This document shows positions 17,999-26,796 of a stretch of 38,302 nt of DNA, in pieces. The DNA is from Gammaproteobacteria bacterium. Lineage in GTDB: Bacteria; Pseudomonadota; Gammaproteobacteria; SZUA-152. The first letter of the stretch is position 1, and each line of letters begins with the position of its first letter. Under the pieces are notes generated by a model. That model did not search any database, had not been told where the DNA came from, and saw only the letters and a list, made by a program, of their open reading frames with translations. A program made the position numbers and the translations under genes. Location: positions 1-38,302 of the forward strand of contig JAADHZ010000144.1 of NCBI GenBank assembly GCA_013151575.1, written 5' to 3'.

Positions 17999-19339
17999 TT
18001 AGAGCCCCAGTTTCTTTTCCAGATAATGAATATTGGTGCCACCGGCCTGAAAGGCGGCATCATTGAAAATTTCCTGTTGCAGGGGAATATTGGTTTTAAT
18101 GCCTTCAATCACTGTTTCATACAGGGCGGTGCGCATGCGCGCCATGGCGATCTCGCGGGTGTCACCGTGCACGATGAGTTTGCCGATCATGGAGTCGTAG
18201 TAAGGCGGCACACAGTAACCGTTATAAATGTGCGAATCCACTCGCACTCCCAGGCCGCCGGGGGTATGAAACTGGGTGATGGTACCCGGTGAGGGCATGA
18301 AGGTTTTCGGGTCCTCGGCATTGATGCGGCATTCAAAAGCATGGCCGCGAATTTTGATGTCGTCCTGCTGGTAGCTCAGCGGCAGGTTAGCGGCGATGCG
18401 AATCTGTTCCTTAATCAGATCCACGCCGGTGATCATTTCCGTCACCGGGTGTTCCACCTGAATGCGGGTGTTCATTTCGATGAAATAAAATTCGCCGTTT
18501 TCGTACAGAAACTCGAAGGTGCCAGCGCCACGGTAACCGATTTTTCGGCAGGCTTCGGCGCAGCGGCCGCCGATTTTGGCGCGCAGCTCTTCGCTGATGC
18601 CGGGAGCAGGCGCTTCTTCGCACACTTTCTGGTGGCGTCGTTGCATGGAGCAGTCGCGCTCGCCCAGATGAATGGCGTTGCCGTGTTGGTCCGAGAGCAC
18701 CTGAATTTCCACGTGGCGCGGGTTTTCCAGGTATTTCTCCATGTACACCACACCGCTGCCGAAAAATGACAGGGCCTCGGCGGTGGTGAGTGAAATGGCG
18801 TTCAGCAATGCGGCTTCGGAATGCACTACACGCATGCCGCGACCACCGCCACCGGCGGCGGCTTTGATGATGATGGGATAGCCGATTTCTTTGGCGATGC
18901 GCATATTGGTGTCGGTATCAGCACCCAGCGGGCCGTCGGAGCCAGGCACACAGGGTACGCCGGACGCCTTCATGGCTTCAATGGCGGACACCTTGTCGCC
19001 CATCAGGCGGATGGTCTCCGGTTTGGGACCAATGAAGGTGAAACCGCTTTGTTCGATGCGTTCGGCAAAATCGGCATTTTCCGCCAGGAAGCCGTAGCCG
19101 GGGTGGATGGCCACCGCGTCAGTCACTTCGGCCGCGCTGATCAGCGCGGGGATGTTCAGGTAACTGTCGGTGGACGAGGCTGGACCGATGCACACGGATT
19201 CATCCGCCAGGCGCACGTGTTTCAGGTCGCGGTCGGCGGCGGAATGAACGGCCACGGTCTGGATGCCCAGCTCCTTACAGGTACGCAGAATGCGCAGCGC
19301 AATTTCTCCGCGGTTGGCAATGACGATTTTTTCAAACAT
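17999..19339 (-). CDS. accC: Acetyl-CoA carboxylase, biotin carboxylase subunit
   Basis: AccC carboxylates the biotin of AccB with bicarbonate and ATP, the first half-reaction of acetyl-CoA carboxylase in fatty-acid synthesis. I use ATG 19339 ([25 protein letters not shown]) rather than the track start at 19420, because it matches the family N-terminus and gives 446 residues, the normal length. Motifs are the ATP-grasp glycine loop [13 protein letters not shown], the conserved [23 protein letters not shown], and [20 protein letters not shown] with the catalytic Glu/Arg. It lies 67 bases downstream of accB in a conserved accBC pair. Confidence 0.98.
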   Translation of the reverse strand: MFEKIVIANRGEIALRILRTCKELGIQTVAVHSAADRDLKHVRLADESVCIGPASSTDSYLNIPALISAAEVTDAVAIHPGYGFLAENADFAERIEQSGFTFIGPKPETIRLMGDKVSAIEAMKASGVPCVPGSDGPLGADTDTNMRIAKEIGYPIIIKAAAGGGGRGMRVVHSEAALLNAISLTTAEALSFFGSGVVYMEKYLENPRHVEIQVLSDQHGNAIHLGERDCSMQRRHQKVCEEAPAPGISEELRAKIGGRCAEACRKIGYRGAGTFEFLYENGEFYFIEMNTRIQVEHPVTEMITGVDLIKEQIRIAANLPLSYQQDDIKIRGHAFECRINAEDPKTFMPSPGTITQFHTPGGLGVRVDSHIYNGYCVPPYYDSMIGKLIVHGDTREIAMARMRTALYETVIEGIKTNIPLQQEIFNDAAFQAGGTNIHYLEKKLGL

Positions 19340-19406
19340 AGCTATAAGTTTATCTTGTTTATGTTGGGCGCGTAGCGGGTTGTTGATCGGCGTTCGGGAC
19401 GCGGAT

Positions 19407-19850
19407 TTATTCGATAACAAACAGCGGCTGGCCGTATTCCACCGGCTGGCCGTTTTCTGCGTGGATGGATTTAATCACCCCAGCCTTATCCGCTTCAATT
19501 TGATTTAGCAATTTCATGGCCTCGATGATGCATAGGGTGTCGCCCTCCTTGACGCTTTGGCCCACTTCAACAAAGGACGAAGTGCCGGGTGACGGAGCCC
19601 GGTAAAAGGTGCCGACCATCGGAGAGTCCACCGTGTGGCCGCTGATTTCAGCGACATCGTCGGGCTCGGCTGGCGGGCTAGCCGGTGCTGCGGCAGGCGC
19701 TGCGAGGGGGGCCGGAGCCGCCATGTACTGCGGAGGCAGGGAGCCGTGGCGGCTAATGCGAACCGACTCATCTTTTTCGTGAATCTCGATCTCGGCAATA
19801 TCGGACTCTTCCAGTAGTTCGATGAGTTTTTTTATTTTACGAATATCCAT
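19407..19850 (-). CDS. accB: Acetyl-CoA carboxylase, biotin carboxyl carrier protein
   Basis: This is the 147-residue biotin carrier of acetyl-CoA carboxylase. The N-terminus [34 protein letters not shown] is the family dimerisation helix. A Pro/Ala-rich linker ([21 protein letters not shown]) joins it to the biotinyl domain, whose modified lysine is in [17 protein letters not shown]. The motif reads AMKL, not the common AMKM, a tolerated variant. The short Thumb-like insertion expected in proteobacterial AccB is present before it ([24 protein letters not shown]). It sits between aroQ and accC, the usual gammaproteobacterial order. Confidence 0.98.
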   Translation of the reverse strand: MDIRKIKKLIELLEESDIAEIEIHEKDESVRISRHGSLPPQYMAAPAPLAAPAAAPASPPAEPDDVAEISGHTVDSPMVGTFYRAPSPGTSSFVEVGQSVKEGDTLCIIEAMKLLNQIEADKAGVIKSIHAENGQPVEYGQPLFVIE

Positions 19851-19881
19851 GGCTGTCTTTTTCAGTTAGGGATGAATGTGG

Positions 19882-20325
19882 TTACGCATGTTCAAGTTGC
19901 TGCATAGCGGCGCGCAGGGCCAGTTCGTAGCCCAGTGCGCCGAGGCCGCTGATGACGCCTTCTGCCAAATCCGAAAAATAGGAGTGCTGGCGAAATTCCT
20001 CACGGGCATGAATATTGGAAAGGTGCACCTCGATAAACGGAATGGCGACGCCTGACAGGGCGTCCCGCAGAGCGACGCTGGTGTGGGTGAAGGCGGCGGG
20101 ATTGATGATGATGAACGCCACGCCTTCCTGTCCGGCCTGATGAATACGTTCCACCAGTGCGTGTTCGGCATTGCTTTGAAAACTGCTTAACGGGTGGCCG
20201 ACCTCGCTGGCCGCAGCGATCAGTTGCTGGTCGATCTCCGCCAGCCCGATACGACCGTAATGGGACGGTTCACGGCTGCCCAACAGATTGAGGTTCGGGC
20301 CGTGGAGGACGAGTATCTTTGCCAT
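19882..20325 (-). CDS. aroQ: Type II 3-dehydroquinate dehydratase
   Basis: AroQ dehydrates 3-dehydroquinate to 3-dehydroshikimate in the shikimate pathway. I choose ATG 20325 ([24 protein letters not shown]), giving 147 residues, the standard length. The track's start at 20370 is a GTG without a ribosome site and adds 15 non-conserved residues. Active-site features are the flexible [10 protein letters not shown] loop with the catalytic tyrosine, the [17 protein letters not shown] block and the [20 protein letters not shown] segment with the catalytic histidine. It heads the aroQ-accB-accC group. Confidence 0.97.
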   Translation of the reverse strand: MAKILVLHGPNLNLLGSREPSHYGRIGLAEIDQQLIAAASEVGHPLSSFQSNAEHALVERIHQAGQEGVAFIIINPAAFTHTSVALRDALSGVAIPFIEVHLSNIHAREEFRQHSYFSDLAEGVISGLGALGYELALRAAMQQLEHA

Positions 20326-20510
20326 GCGGAGATTGTGTCCGCCTTTGGCGACGAAGGCAATGCCTTTCACGGGCTTTTTTGGGTTAATTGGTGGGCATTG
20401 TGTGGTTAATCTTCTTGAACTCCCCGTAAATGTTGTTGTCGCTGCTAATAGAGGGGGATTTCAAGAGCGAGGTGGCGGTCCGCATGGGGTAAAAATGTAT
20501 TTTTTTGTTT

Positions 20511-20551
20511 TTGGCGGAAAAGCAGAATGTTGGCGGCATGATCTCCGCCAA
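20511..20551. other. GGCGG/CCGCC hairpin and repeat between the TlpA-like gene and aroQ
   Basis: TTGGCGG-CATGATCT-CCGCCAA (20530-20551) is a perfect 7-bp stem. A further TTGGCGG at 20511 can compete for the same CCGCCAA arm, giving two mutually exclusive hairpins. It lies 19 bases past the TlpA-like stop codon. No T-run follows on the minus strand, so a rho-independent terminator is not supported. Confidence 0.4.
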
Positions 20552-20569
20552 ATAGGCAAATATGACGTA

Positions 20570-21133
20570 TCAGGTTTTGGCGTTGGAAGGCTGTAGCAGC
20601 TGGGTGATATTTTTTTCCGCCACTTCCCGGGAAAGTTCCCCTCGCTGCACGAAGCTGATTTGCCCCTGACGGTCGATGATCACGGTGTAGGGCAACGCGC
20701 CGAAGCGGTCACCGTAGGCTTTGGCTATCTCGATGGCACTGTCTTCGCCAATTAGCACCGGGTAATTGACGCCGTAGGTGTCCACAAAGTCTTGCACGCT
20801 TTCTTTGTTGTCGATAGCGATGCCCACGAATTGCACGCCATCGACCCCGTACTGTTCCTGTAATTCAACGAAGGTGGGGGTTTCGCTACGGCAGGGGGGG
20901 CACCACGTGGCCCAGAAGTTGAGCACCACCACTTTGCCGTTCCATTCGCTGGATTTGCGCAGCTGATCACTCAAATCCGGCAATTCAAAACTGGGCGCAC
21001 GGTGCTTCACCATGGCCTGCGCGGCTTGGCTACCCTCGGAATTGTCGGACAGTTTTTGAATCAGTAGATTGCCGCCCCACATGCCGATGATAAAGGTAGC
21101 GAGGTAGGCAGTGTATTTAACGTATTTTTTCAC
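20570..21133 (-). CDS. TlpA/ResA-type membrane-anchored thioredoxin
   Basis: The 187-residue protein has an N-terminal membrane anchor (YTAYLATFIIGMWGGNLLI) and a thioredoxin-fold domain of the AhpC/TSA-TlpA class (APSFELPDL, then VVVLNFWATWCPPCRSETPTFVELQEQYG). WCPPC is the redox pair typical of TlpA/ResA/CcmG. The later cis-proline region is ALPYTVIIDRQG. It would work in the periplasm as a disulfide reductase, receiving electrons from DsbD encoded 28 bases upstream; that pairing is inference from position. The start is GTG 21133 with no clear ribosome site, possibly coupled to dsbD translation. Confidence 0.9.
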   Translation of the reverse strand: MKKYVKYTAYLATFIIGMWGGNLLIQKLSDNSEGSQAAQAMVKHRAPSFELPDLSDQLRKSSEWNGKVVVLNFWATWCPPCRSETPTFVELQEQYGVDGVQFVGIAIDNKESVQDFVDTYGVNYPVLIGEDSAIEIAKAYGDRFGALPYTVIIDRQGQISFVQRGELSREVAEKNITQLLQPSNAKT

Positions 21134-21161
21134 GAGGCTATTTTTGTGTACGGTTCATGCG

Positions 21162-23474
21162 TTAATTGATGGCGTTTTGCACATGACTGCGGAATTCTTC
21201 TGCCTTCATGAAACCCACCACGCGATGACGGCGGCGTTCCGTGCCGTCGGTGCCGAAAAACAAGATGGAAGGAGGCCCGATGAGCCCGTATTTTTTCAGC
21301 AGGGCACGGTCTTCATCGTCGTTGGCGGTGACGTCAGCTTGCAATAATACGACATTTTTCAGGGCCTGTTGCACGCCCGCATTGCCAAAGGTGTATTTTT
21401 CCATTTCTTTGCAGGAGACGCACCAGTCCGCGTAAAAGTCCAGCATCACCCCCTTGCCGCTGGCGGAGGCGCTGGCGATCTCGCGGTTCAGCGCATTCAG
21501 GCCTTTTATTCGTTTGAAGGCCAGTTCGCGGGTGTGGACGGGGCCGGTGGTTGCGCTGCCACTGAATCCCGCGCCGTGCAGGGGTTGTAGCATGTCGCGG
21601 CTGCCGGAGGCTACGCCCACCAACAGCAGCGCGCCGTAGATCAGCAACACCATGCCCAGGCCTTTCCACAGTTTTGGCCAACCAGTAGCGTCTTTGCCGT
21701 AGGGTTCCAGTGCGCCCATGTAAATAGCGGAGACAATCGCCAGCGTGGCCCACAGGGTCATGGTGATGGCAGTGGGTAAAATGCGTTCCAGCATCCAGAT
21801 GGCCACGGCCAGCATGGTTACGCCGAACACGGCCTTGATGGTGTCCATCCAGCTGCCAGCCCGGGGCAGAATTTTGCCCGCAGACGCGCCAATCAGCAGC
21901 AGCGGTGCCCCCATGCCCATGCTCAGGGCAAACAGGGCCACGCCTCCCAGCACGGCATCGCCGGTTTGTCCTATGTAAATCAGCGCCCCGGCCAGCGGTG
22001 CAGCCACGCAGGGACCGACGATCAGTGCAGAAAGAAAGCCCATGATGCCGACGCCCACCAAAGTGCCGCCCTTCTGACGATTGCTGACGTCCGTGAGCCG
22101 GCTCTGTAAAAAGCTGGGCATTTGCAGTTCAAAAAAGCCGAACATGGACAGGGAGAGCGCCACGAACACCGCGCTGAAGGAACCCAGCACCCAAGGGTTC
22201 TGGAAAGCAGCTTGCAGGTTGGCCCCCCCTAGTCCGGCGAACACACCGGCGGCGGTGTAGGTGAGGGCCATGGCCAGCACGTACACCAACGACATGATGA
22301 AGGCTTTGCGAGTGGTGAGGTTTTCTCCCTGACCGGCGATGATGCTGGACAGAATGGGGATCATCGGAAACACGCAAGGGGTGAAAGCCAGCAGCAGCCC
22401 GAAGCCGAAAAAAGTCAGTATGGTCAGTAGGTTGCTGTCGCCAGCCAGGGTATCGGCAATGCGATCCTGTTCTGAGATGGGGCCATCGTCACCGGTCGCT
22501 GGGGCGGTGGTGGCTGCGCTTGTTGCTGGCAACGATACCGGCATGCTGTCGGTGATGGGCGGGTAGCAGAAACCGGCGTCGGCGCAGCCCTGATATTTGG
22601 CGATGAGCGTGACATCGGTGGCGGCGAAGTTGCTGCGGATCAGCGGGATGTCGATGTCTACCGCGCCGTGGTAGACAATCATCTCGCCGAAGGACTCGTC
22701 AACTTTTTTGTCGCCCTCGGGTAATACCGGTTTGCCCAGTGTTACTCCGTTAGCATCCTGTAATTCGAAAGCAAACTTATCGCGGTACAGGTAAACGCCG
22801 TCGGCGATGTCCCAGTGGGCGCGCAGGGTGTTGCCATCCCGTGCTTCAACCGACCAGCTGAAGGCCTGTTCCGGGGTCAAAAAATCATCGCCGGAATCGG
22901 TGAACCCCAGACTGTCACTCAGGTTTTTCAGGGCCGCCAGCGGGTTGAAGCCCTTATCGGCAGTTGGCGCGGCTGGGCTGGCGGCGGTGACCACCGGCGG
23001 CAATCGAAGTGAGATGGTCTGGGTCTGTGGCGGGTAACAGATGCCCATATCAGCGCAGCCTTGCGAGACGACAGTGAGCTCCAATGTGTCGGCATCACCG
23101 CTGCGTATGAGGGGGATGTCGATGGCAATGTGGCCGCGGTAGGTTTCCACTGCGCCAAAAAATTCGTCTTCTTTTATTTTGCCTTTGGGGTATTGGGCCT
23201 CGCCGGTGGTGATACCTGCGGTGTTGCTGGTGAACTTGAATTTATCGCGATACAGGTAGTATTTATCGGCGATCTCCCACTCCGCACGCACCATGTTGGC
23301 GTTGATGACCTCAGCGCTGAGCGCAAAGGCCTGGTCTGGCATCAGTGGTTCTTCATCATCAATGCTGCCTCCCAGGCCCGCTAGCACGGGGCCGGTGAAC
23401 AGGCTGGCCAAAAAAATACTGGATAATAGAACACGGTTCAATTGACGTGAAAACAGTCGCTGCGCAATGATCAT
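21162..23474 (-). CDS. dsbD: Thiol:disulfide interchange protein DsbD with duplicated N-terminal domain
   Basis: DsbD moves electrons from cytoplasmic thioredoxin across the inner membrane to periplasmic reductases. At 770 residues it is about 200 longer than E. coli DsbD (565) because the N-terminal periplasmic nDsbD domain occurs twice (about 45-155 and 200-315). Both copies keep the CxxxxxC pair: GCADMGICYPP and GCADAGFCYPP. After a signal peptide (LLSSIFLASLFTGPVLA) and both domains comes the multi-pass core (about 350-600) with LLAFTPCVFPMIPIL and GPCVAAPL, the two membrane cysteines. The C-terminal thioredoxin domain has DFYADWCVSCKEMEKYTF. All redox cysteines are present. Divergent flank: cutA lies about 75 bases upstream on the same strand. 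Confidence 0.97.
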   Translation of the reverse strand: MIIAQRLFSRQLNRVLLSSIFLASLFTGPVLAGLGGSIDDEEPLMPDQAFALSAEVINANMVRAEWEIADKYYLYRDKFKFTSNTAGITTGEAQYPKGKIKEDEFFGAVETYRGHIAIDIPLIRSGDADTLELTVVSQGCADMGICYPPQTQTISLRLPPVVTAASPAAPTADKGFNPLAALKNLSDSLGFTDSGDDFLTPEQAFSWSVEARDGNTLRAHWDIADGVYLYRDKFAFELQDANGVTLGKPVLPEGDKKVDESFGEMIVYHGAVDIDIPLIRSNFAATDVTLIAKYQGCADAGFCYPPITDSMPVSLPATSAATTAPATGDDGPISEQDRIADTLAGDSNLLTILTFFGFGLLLAFTPCVFPMIPILSSIIAGQGENLTTRKAFIMSLVYVLAMALTYTAAGVFAGLGGANLQAAFQNPWVLGSFSAVFVALSLSMFGFFELQMPSFLQSRLTDVSNRQKGGTLVGVGIMGFLSALIVGPCVAAPLAGALIYIGQTGDAVLGGVALFALSMGMGAPLLLIGASAGKILPRAGSWMDTIKAVFGVTMLAVAIWMLERILPTAITMTLWATLAIVSAIYMGALEPYGKDATGWPKLWKGLGMVLLIYGALLLVGVASGSRDMLQPLHGAGFSGSATTGPVHTRELAFKRIKGLNALNREIASASASGKGVMLDFYADWCVSCKEMEKYTFGNAGVQQALKNVVLLQADVTANDDEDRALLKKYGLIGPPSILFFGTDGTERRRHRVVGFMKAEEFRSHVQNAIN

Positions 23475-23549
23475 GCTGGGTTCTCGTTCAAGTGAGTGAG
23501 TTTTTTGATGATTGTTATTCGTTACTATCGGCCGGACCGAAAGTCTTGC

Positions 23550-23873
23550 TTAACTCGGGGATGTTTCTTCACGAACCCAGCCCAGGTATCCCCCCAGGCC
23601 GTGCTCTATGGGGACCACCACCAGCTCAGGAAGTTCATAAGGGTGTATTTCCAACACCGCCTGCTCCAACTTGTCGTAGGCTGCCGCCGTACTTTTGATA
23701 AGCAATATCAGCTCCTGCGATTGTTCCCGTTTGCCCTGCCAGCGATAGACGGACGTTGCGCCGGGCAGAATGGTCACGCAGGCTGCCAGGCGTCGCTCCA
23801 CTAGGGTGTCCGCAATGGTTTGCGCCGACGTCACGTCAGGGCAGGCACATAAAATCAGCTCGATGCCGGACAT
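23550..23873 (-). CDS. cutA: Divalent-cation tolerance protein CutA
   Basis: A small trimeric cytoplasmic protein of the CutA1 family, linked to copper and other divalent-metal tolerance in E. coli. I use ATG 23873 (MSGIELILCACPDV), preceded by GGAG seven bases upstream; the longer track start at 23894 has no ribosome site. The 107-residue product shows the family pattern: TIADTLVERRLAACVTILPGATSVYRWQG, then ELILLIKSTAAAYDKLEQAVLEIHPYELPELVVVPIEHGLGGYLGWV. Neighbours are dsbD downstream and fxsA divergent, 140 bases away. Confidence 0.96.
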   Translation of the reverse strand: MSGIELILCACPDVTSAQTIADTLVERRLAACVTILPGATSVYRWQGKREQSQELILLIKSTAAAYDKLEQAVLEIHPYELPELVVVPIEHGLGGYLGWVREETSPS

Positions 23874-24013
23874 ACGGGTCTCCAATCGGCTCATCGTTGA
23901 GTTTGGTGAACCCTATCTTTACATGCGGCAGCCGTTGGAGTCGACGCGTCAAGGCTGTCGGAATAGAATGAAAGCTCCTCGTCGCGTTGACGGACACATA
24001 GCGATACAAGTTC

Positions 24014-24487
24014 ATGGGCCTATTTCAGCTACTTTTCATACTCTTTCTCATTGTCCCCATCGTTGAAATCTACCTGCTTATTGAGGTGGGTTCCATGATC
24101 GGTGCCTTACCTACCGTCGGTTTGGTGGTATTCACCGCAATACTGGGGGTATGGTTGCTGCGTATTCAGGGCTTCGCCACCCTCGCCCGGGTGCGATCCA
24201 CCGTCGCTCGTGGCGGTATTCCCGCGATGGAAATGCTGGAGGGCGCGGTGTTGCTGATATCCGGCGCATTGCTACTCACCCCCGGTTTTTTCACCGACGC
24301 CATTGGTTTTTTCTGTCTAGTGCCCGCATTCCGGCGGGCCTTGATCCGCTGGGTGCTGGGGCGATTTTTAACGCCATTTAACGGGCGCGGTGGCCCTAAA
24401 GGGCCACGCGGCGGGGCGTCTGGGGAGGATTCTTCGCGGAATGGCCCGACGACGTTGGAGGGGGAGTTTCGGCGGGAGGATGATTAA
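24014..24487 (+). CDS. fxsA: FxsA-family membrane protein
   Basis: The 157-residue protein has the FxsA family architecture: four hydrophobic segments (FQLLFILFLIVPIVEIYLLIEVG, ALPTVGLVVFTAILGVWLL, and a pair around LEGAVLLISGALLLTPGFFTDAIGFFCLVP). The family motif TPGFFTDAIGFF, then LVPAFRRALIRW, is intact. The C-terminal 35 residues are a Gly/Arg-rich, polar tail. FxsA was named for suppressing F exclusion of phage T7; its cell role is not well defined. In many gammaproteobacteria it sits next to groES-groEL, which are not in this window. Confidence 0.92.
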   Translation: MGLFQLLFILFLIVPIVEIYLLIEVGSMIGALPTVGLVVFTAILGVWLLRIQGFATLARVRSTVARGGIPAMEMLEGAVLLISGALLLTPGFFTDAIGFFCLVPAFRRALIRWVLGRFLTPFNGRGGPKGPRGGASGEDSSRNGPTTLEGEFRREDD

Positions 24488-25051
24488 GGAGAGTCGTTGA
24501 TATCACTTGATTTGGTAAGGCCCTTGCAAAACTATTTAATGAGAACCAAAAATCAATAACTTACGTCCAGCGTGTGACCGTAAATCATTGATATTTACTT
24601 TGTATTGAAGTTTTGCAAAAGGTTCATTAGTAGTGGATTACCTCAGTAAATTTATTATGTTTATTTTTTATGCACATTTGCATAACTATAAACATGATCT
24701 TTTCAAGTGCCAGACCAGCTTGTTGTCGCTGAATTGATTGGATCCAAGCTGGGCTATGAGTAGGACGATGGTGTTGGGCGCTGATATCTTTTATGGTGAT
24801 GCGGCAGGATTGTTCGGCCACGTTGACCGGGATGATCGGTAGGCGAACGGAGCGTGAGGCGGGCTGGGCCGTTGTCAGAGCAGATTGCGATAACTGGCGC
24901 ATGGTGCCGGAGCCTGATCTACTCGGCCGCAAGCGTCTGAGAAATGCTGCACGGTAGAATTTTCAGTGCCATGGGTAATCTCCCTAAAGTTATTTTTCGG
25001 GATTGCCGCTAATTTTTACAAATCGCACGAAGACTTAATATAGGAGGGAAC
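24488..25051. other. Gene-poor AT-rich region with an inverted-repeat pair
   Basis: About 560 bases between fxsA and the HDOD gene. The minus-strand ORF 24627-24932 (101 aa) has no recognisable domain, no ribosome site of note and unusual composition; a vague PilZ-like string (RLPIIPVNV...CRITIKDIS) could be the decayed remnant of such a gene, but I do not call it. The inverted-repeat pair at 24519-24622 is listed separately. Composition is unlike the surrounding core genes, consistent with past insertion or decay. Confidence 0.5.
24519..24622. repeat. Inverted-repeat pair, possible MITE-like or insertion-sequence remnant
   Basis: TTGCAAAACT at 24524-24533 is matched by its exact complement AGTTTTGCAA at 24608-24617. 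The match extends imperfectly on both sides (cccTTGCAAAACT against ccttTTGCAAAACT), enclosing about 75 AT-rich bases with a smaller inner inverted match (AATCAAT / ATTGAT). The size and layout fit a miniature transposable element or solo IS ends. No clear target-site duplication is visible. Confidence 0.4.
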
Positions 25052-25087
25052 ATCATCAGCACACTGCCCGTCAAATCGGTAGATTCG

Positions 25088-25894
25088 TTGCCGATGATGC
25101 CGCTGATTCCACAAATCATCCGGTCTTTTGCCAAATCCGACGATCAGTTTGATCTGGTTGGCTTTGTGGACTCGGTAAATAAAGAACCAAGCGTTGTTGC
25201 CCGACTGGTTGGCTATGCGAATTCCGCGTTCAATCGCGGTAGCCGTGAAGTGGTTTCCGTGAAAGATGCCGTGATTCGTCTTGGTCTCGCACAAACCAGG
25301 GGCGTGGTGCTTGCCCTGCTGGTCAATGAGCAATTCGATAGCAAGCAATGCCCGGGATACCGACCGGATATATTCTGGTTTACGGTGATGATGCGGGCTC
25401 AGTACACGAAGCAGCTGCTGAAATATTCACCGGCTAAGAGCAAGCTGGACGGGGAACACATGTACTGCCTCTCGTTGGTGAGTGATTTGGGCCTGTTATT
25501 GTTGGTCAGCCAATATCCCAAGGAACTCAGCGCAGTACTGGACGTTGACCGGGATCCCGCAGTGTCCATTTCCCAGAGCATCCGGGAGTTGTTTGATGGC
25601 CACGGGATTCATTTTTTCACCGCGCAACTTTCGAAATTCTGGGGTTTACCGGACAGTTTTGTGAGCACATTCAGCCATATTGATGACGCCAAGTACGGCG
25701 GACAATTTGTTGACCAGGTTTCATTACTGAAGATTTCCAATTATTTACAAAAGCAGGGAGAGGATGCTATTGAAGCATCTGCTGATCTCGTGGGCTACGG
25801 TTTCGCACTAAGTCGAACGGACCTTGACAACATTCAATATCACGTCAATCAGCAACGACGCGGTATTCAGTCAATGTCTGAGTACATGCGTTAG
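25088..25894 (+). CDS. HDOD-domain protein
   Basis: The single HDOD domain is clear: SLPMMPLIPQIIRSFAKSDD, then EPSVVARLVGYANSAFNRGSREVVSVKDAVIRLGLAQTRGVVLALLVNEQF, then a helical part around LVSDLGLLLLVSQYP where HD-domain enzymes have their metal-binding HD. As the domain name implies, the catalytic HD pair is absent, so it is a signalling or scaffold module, not a phosphohydrolase. The listed start is TTG 25088. However, a perfect AGGAGG at 25042-25047 lies upstream in the same open frame, with no ATG/GTG/TTG at the right distance; ATC 25052 or 25055, or CTG 25064, would fit it. The histidine kinase gene starts eight bases after this gene ends, so the two probably act together. Confidence 0.85.
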   Translation: MPMMPLIPQIIRSFAKSDDQFDLVGFVDSVNKEPSVVARLVGYANSAFNRGSREVVSVKDAVIRLGLAQTRGVVLALLVNEQFDSKQCPGYRPDIFWFTVMMRAQYTKQLLKYSPAKSKLDGEHMYCLSLVSDLGLLLLVSQYPKELSAVLDVDRDPAVSISQSIRELFDGHGIHFFTAQLSKFWGLPDSFVSTFSHIDDAKYGGQFVDQVSLLKISNYLQKQGEDAIEASADLVGYGFALSRTDLDNIQYHVNQQRRGIQSMSEYMR

Positions 25895-25902
25895 GTATTA
25901 CC

Positions 25903-26664
25903 GTGGGGAAACGAAATTTGAAAGATGTCACCAATGGTGAGAACGGGTGCTCACTGGGTAAAATTTCTGTTGAACTGCTAGTTCACGAGCTGCGGACACC
26001 GCTGGCTGCGGTGATCGGCTATAGCCAGCTGGCCCTGGAAATAGCGGAAGAAAAACAGGAAGTGGATATCGCCGAAGAACTCACAACGTCACTCCGGGCA
26101 ACGCGGCATCTTTCGCGCCTGGTGTCCGACATGCTAGACCTCTCCAAAATCGAAAGCGGCAACATCGAACTCTCGATGCAAACCATTAAATTACGTGATC
26201 TGTTTTATGATATTTCGGCGGTATTGGAGCCTCAAATGATGGCCAATAATAACCGTCTGATTTTTGTTGGTGAGGATAACGATACCCCGTTTGCCAGCGA
26301 TGCACTGCGATTAACGCAAATTCTGATTAATTTGGTAAGTAATGCCAACAACCATACTGAAAATGGCACGATCACCGTAAGCTACGAACCCGTTGAGTGC
26401 AGCGGTATGGGCGAAGATTTATTCACCGTGTCCGATACCGGCTGCGGTATGCCATCGACAAAACTGGCAACCATTTTCGAACCGTTTGCGCAGGACGTCA
26501 ACGCCCGGGTCAGATCAACACCCGGCACCGGTTTAGGGCTGACCATCAGCCGGGCGCTGTGCGAATTACTGGGCGGCGATATCAGCGTTCGCTCCACCGA
26601 CGGCGAGGGTTCCACCTTTACGGTTGCGTTGCCCGCTACCCGGGTTGCCCCCTCTCACGATTGA
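25903..26664 (+). CDS. Histidine kinase without a sensor domain
   Basis: The 253-residue protein is little more than a kinase core. The HisKA helix pair has the phospho-accepting H-box ELLVHELRTPLAAVIGYSQLALEI (His near residue 28) and ends with LVSDMLDLSKIESGNIEL. The HATPase_c domain has the N-box LVSNANNHT, G1 VSDTGCGMPS and G2 STPGTGLGLTISRALCELLGG. There is no signal peptide, membrane segment, PAS or receiver domain, so input must come from a partner; the HDOD protein encoded eight bases upstream is the obvious candidate. No response regulator is present in the window. The start is GTG 25903, with a weak AGG upstream. Confidence 0.92.
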   Translation: MGKRNLKDVTNGENGCSLGKISVELLVHELRTPLAAVIGYSQLALEIAEEKQEVDIAEELTTSLRATRHLSRLVSDMLDLSKIESGNIELSMQTIKLRDLFYDISAVLEPQMMANNNRLIFVGEDNDTPFASDALRLTQILINLVSNANNHTENGTITVSYEPVECSGMGEDLFTVSDTGCGMPSTKLATIFEPFAQDVNARVRSTPGTGLGLTISRALCELLGGDISVRSTDGEGSTFTVALPATRVAPSHD

Positions 26665-26796
26665 CCCCTCTGCTCCTTGGCGAGCCTTCTCCTTGTTTAT
26701 TTAGCAACGGCCTGAGCCTGCGGATTCCAGCGATGGTTTATGGTGGTAATATCCATCAGGAACCGCAACACCTGTTGCAACGGAAGGGAGGCGATA

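Noticed and set aside
24627-24932. Minus-strand 101-aa ORF with a vague PilZ-like string
   Set aside because: No convincing start site, no full domain, odd composition; at best a remnant, so it is mentioned only in the intergenic entry.
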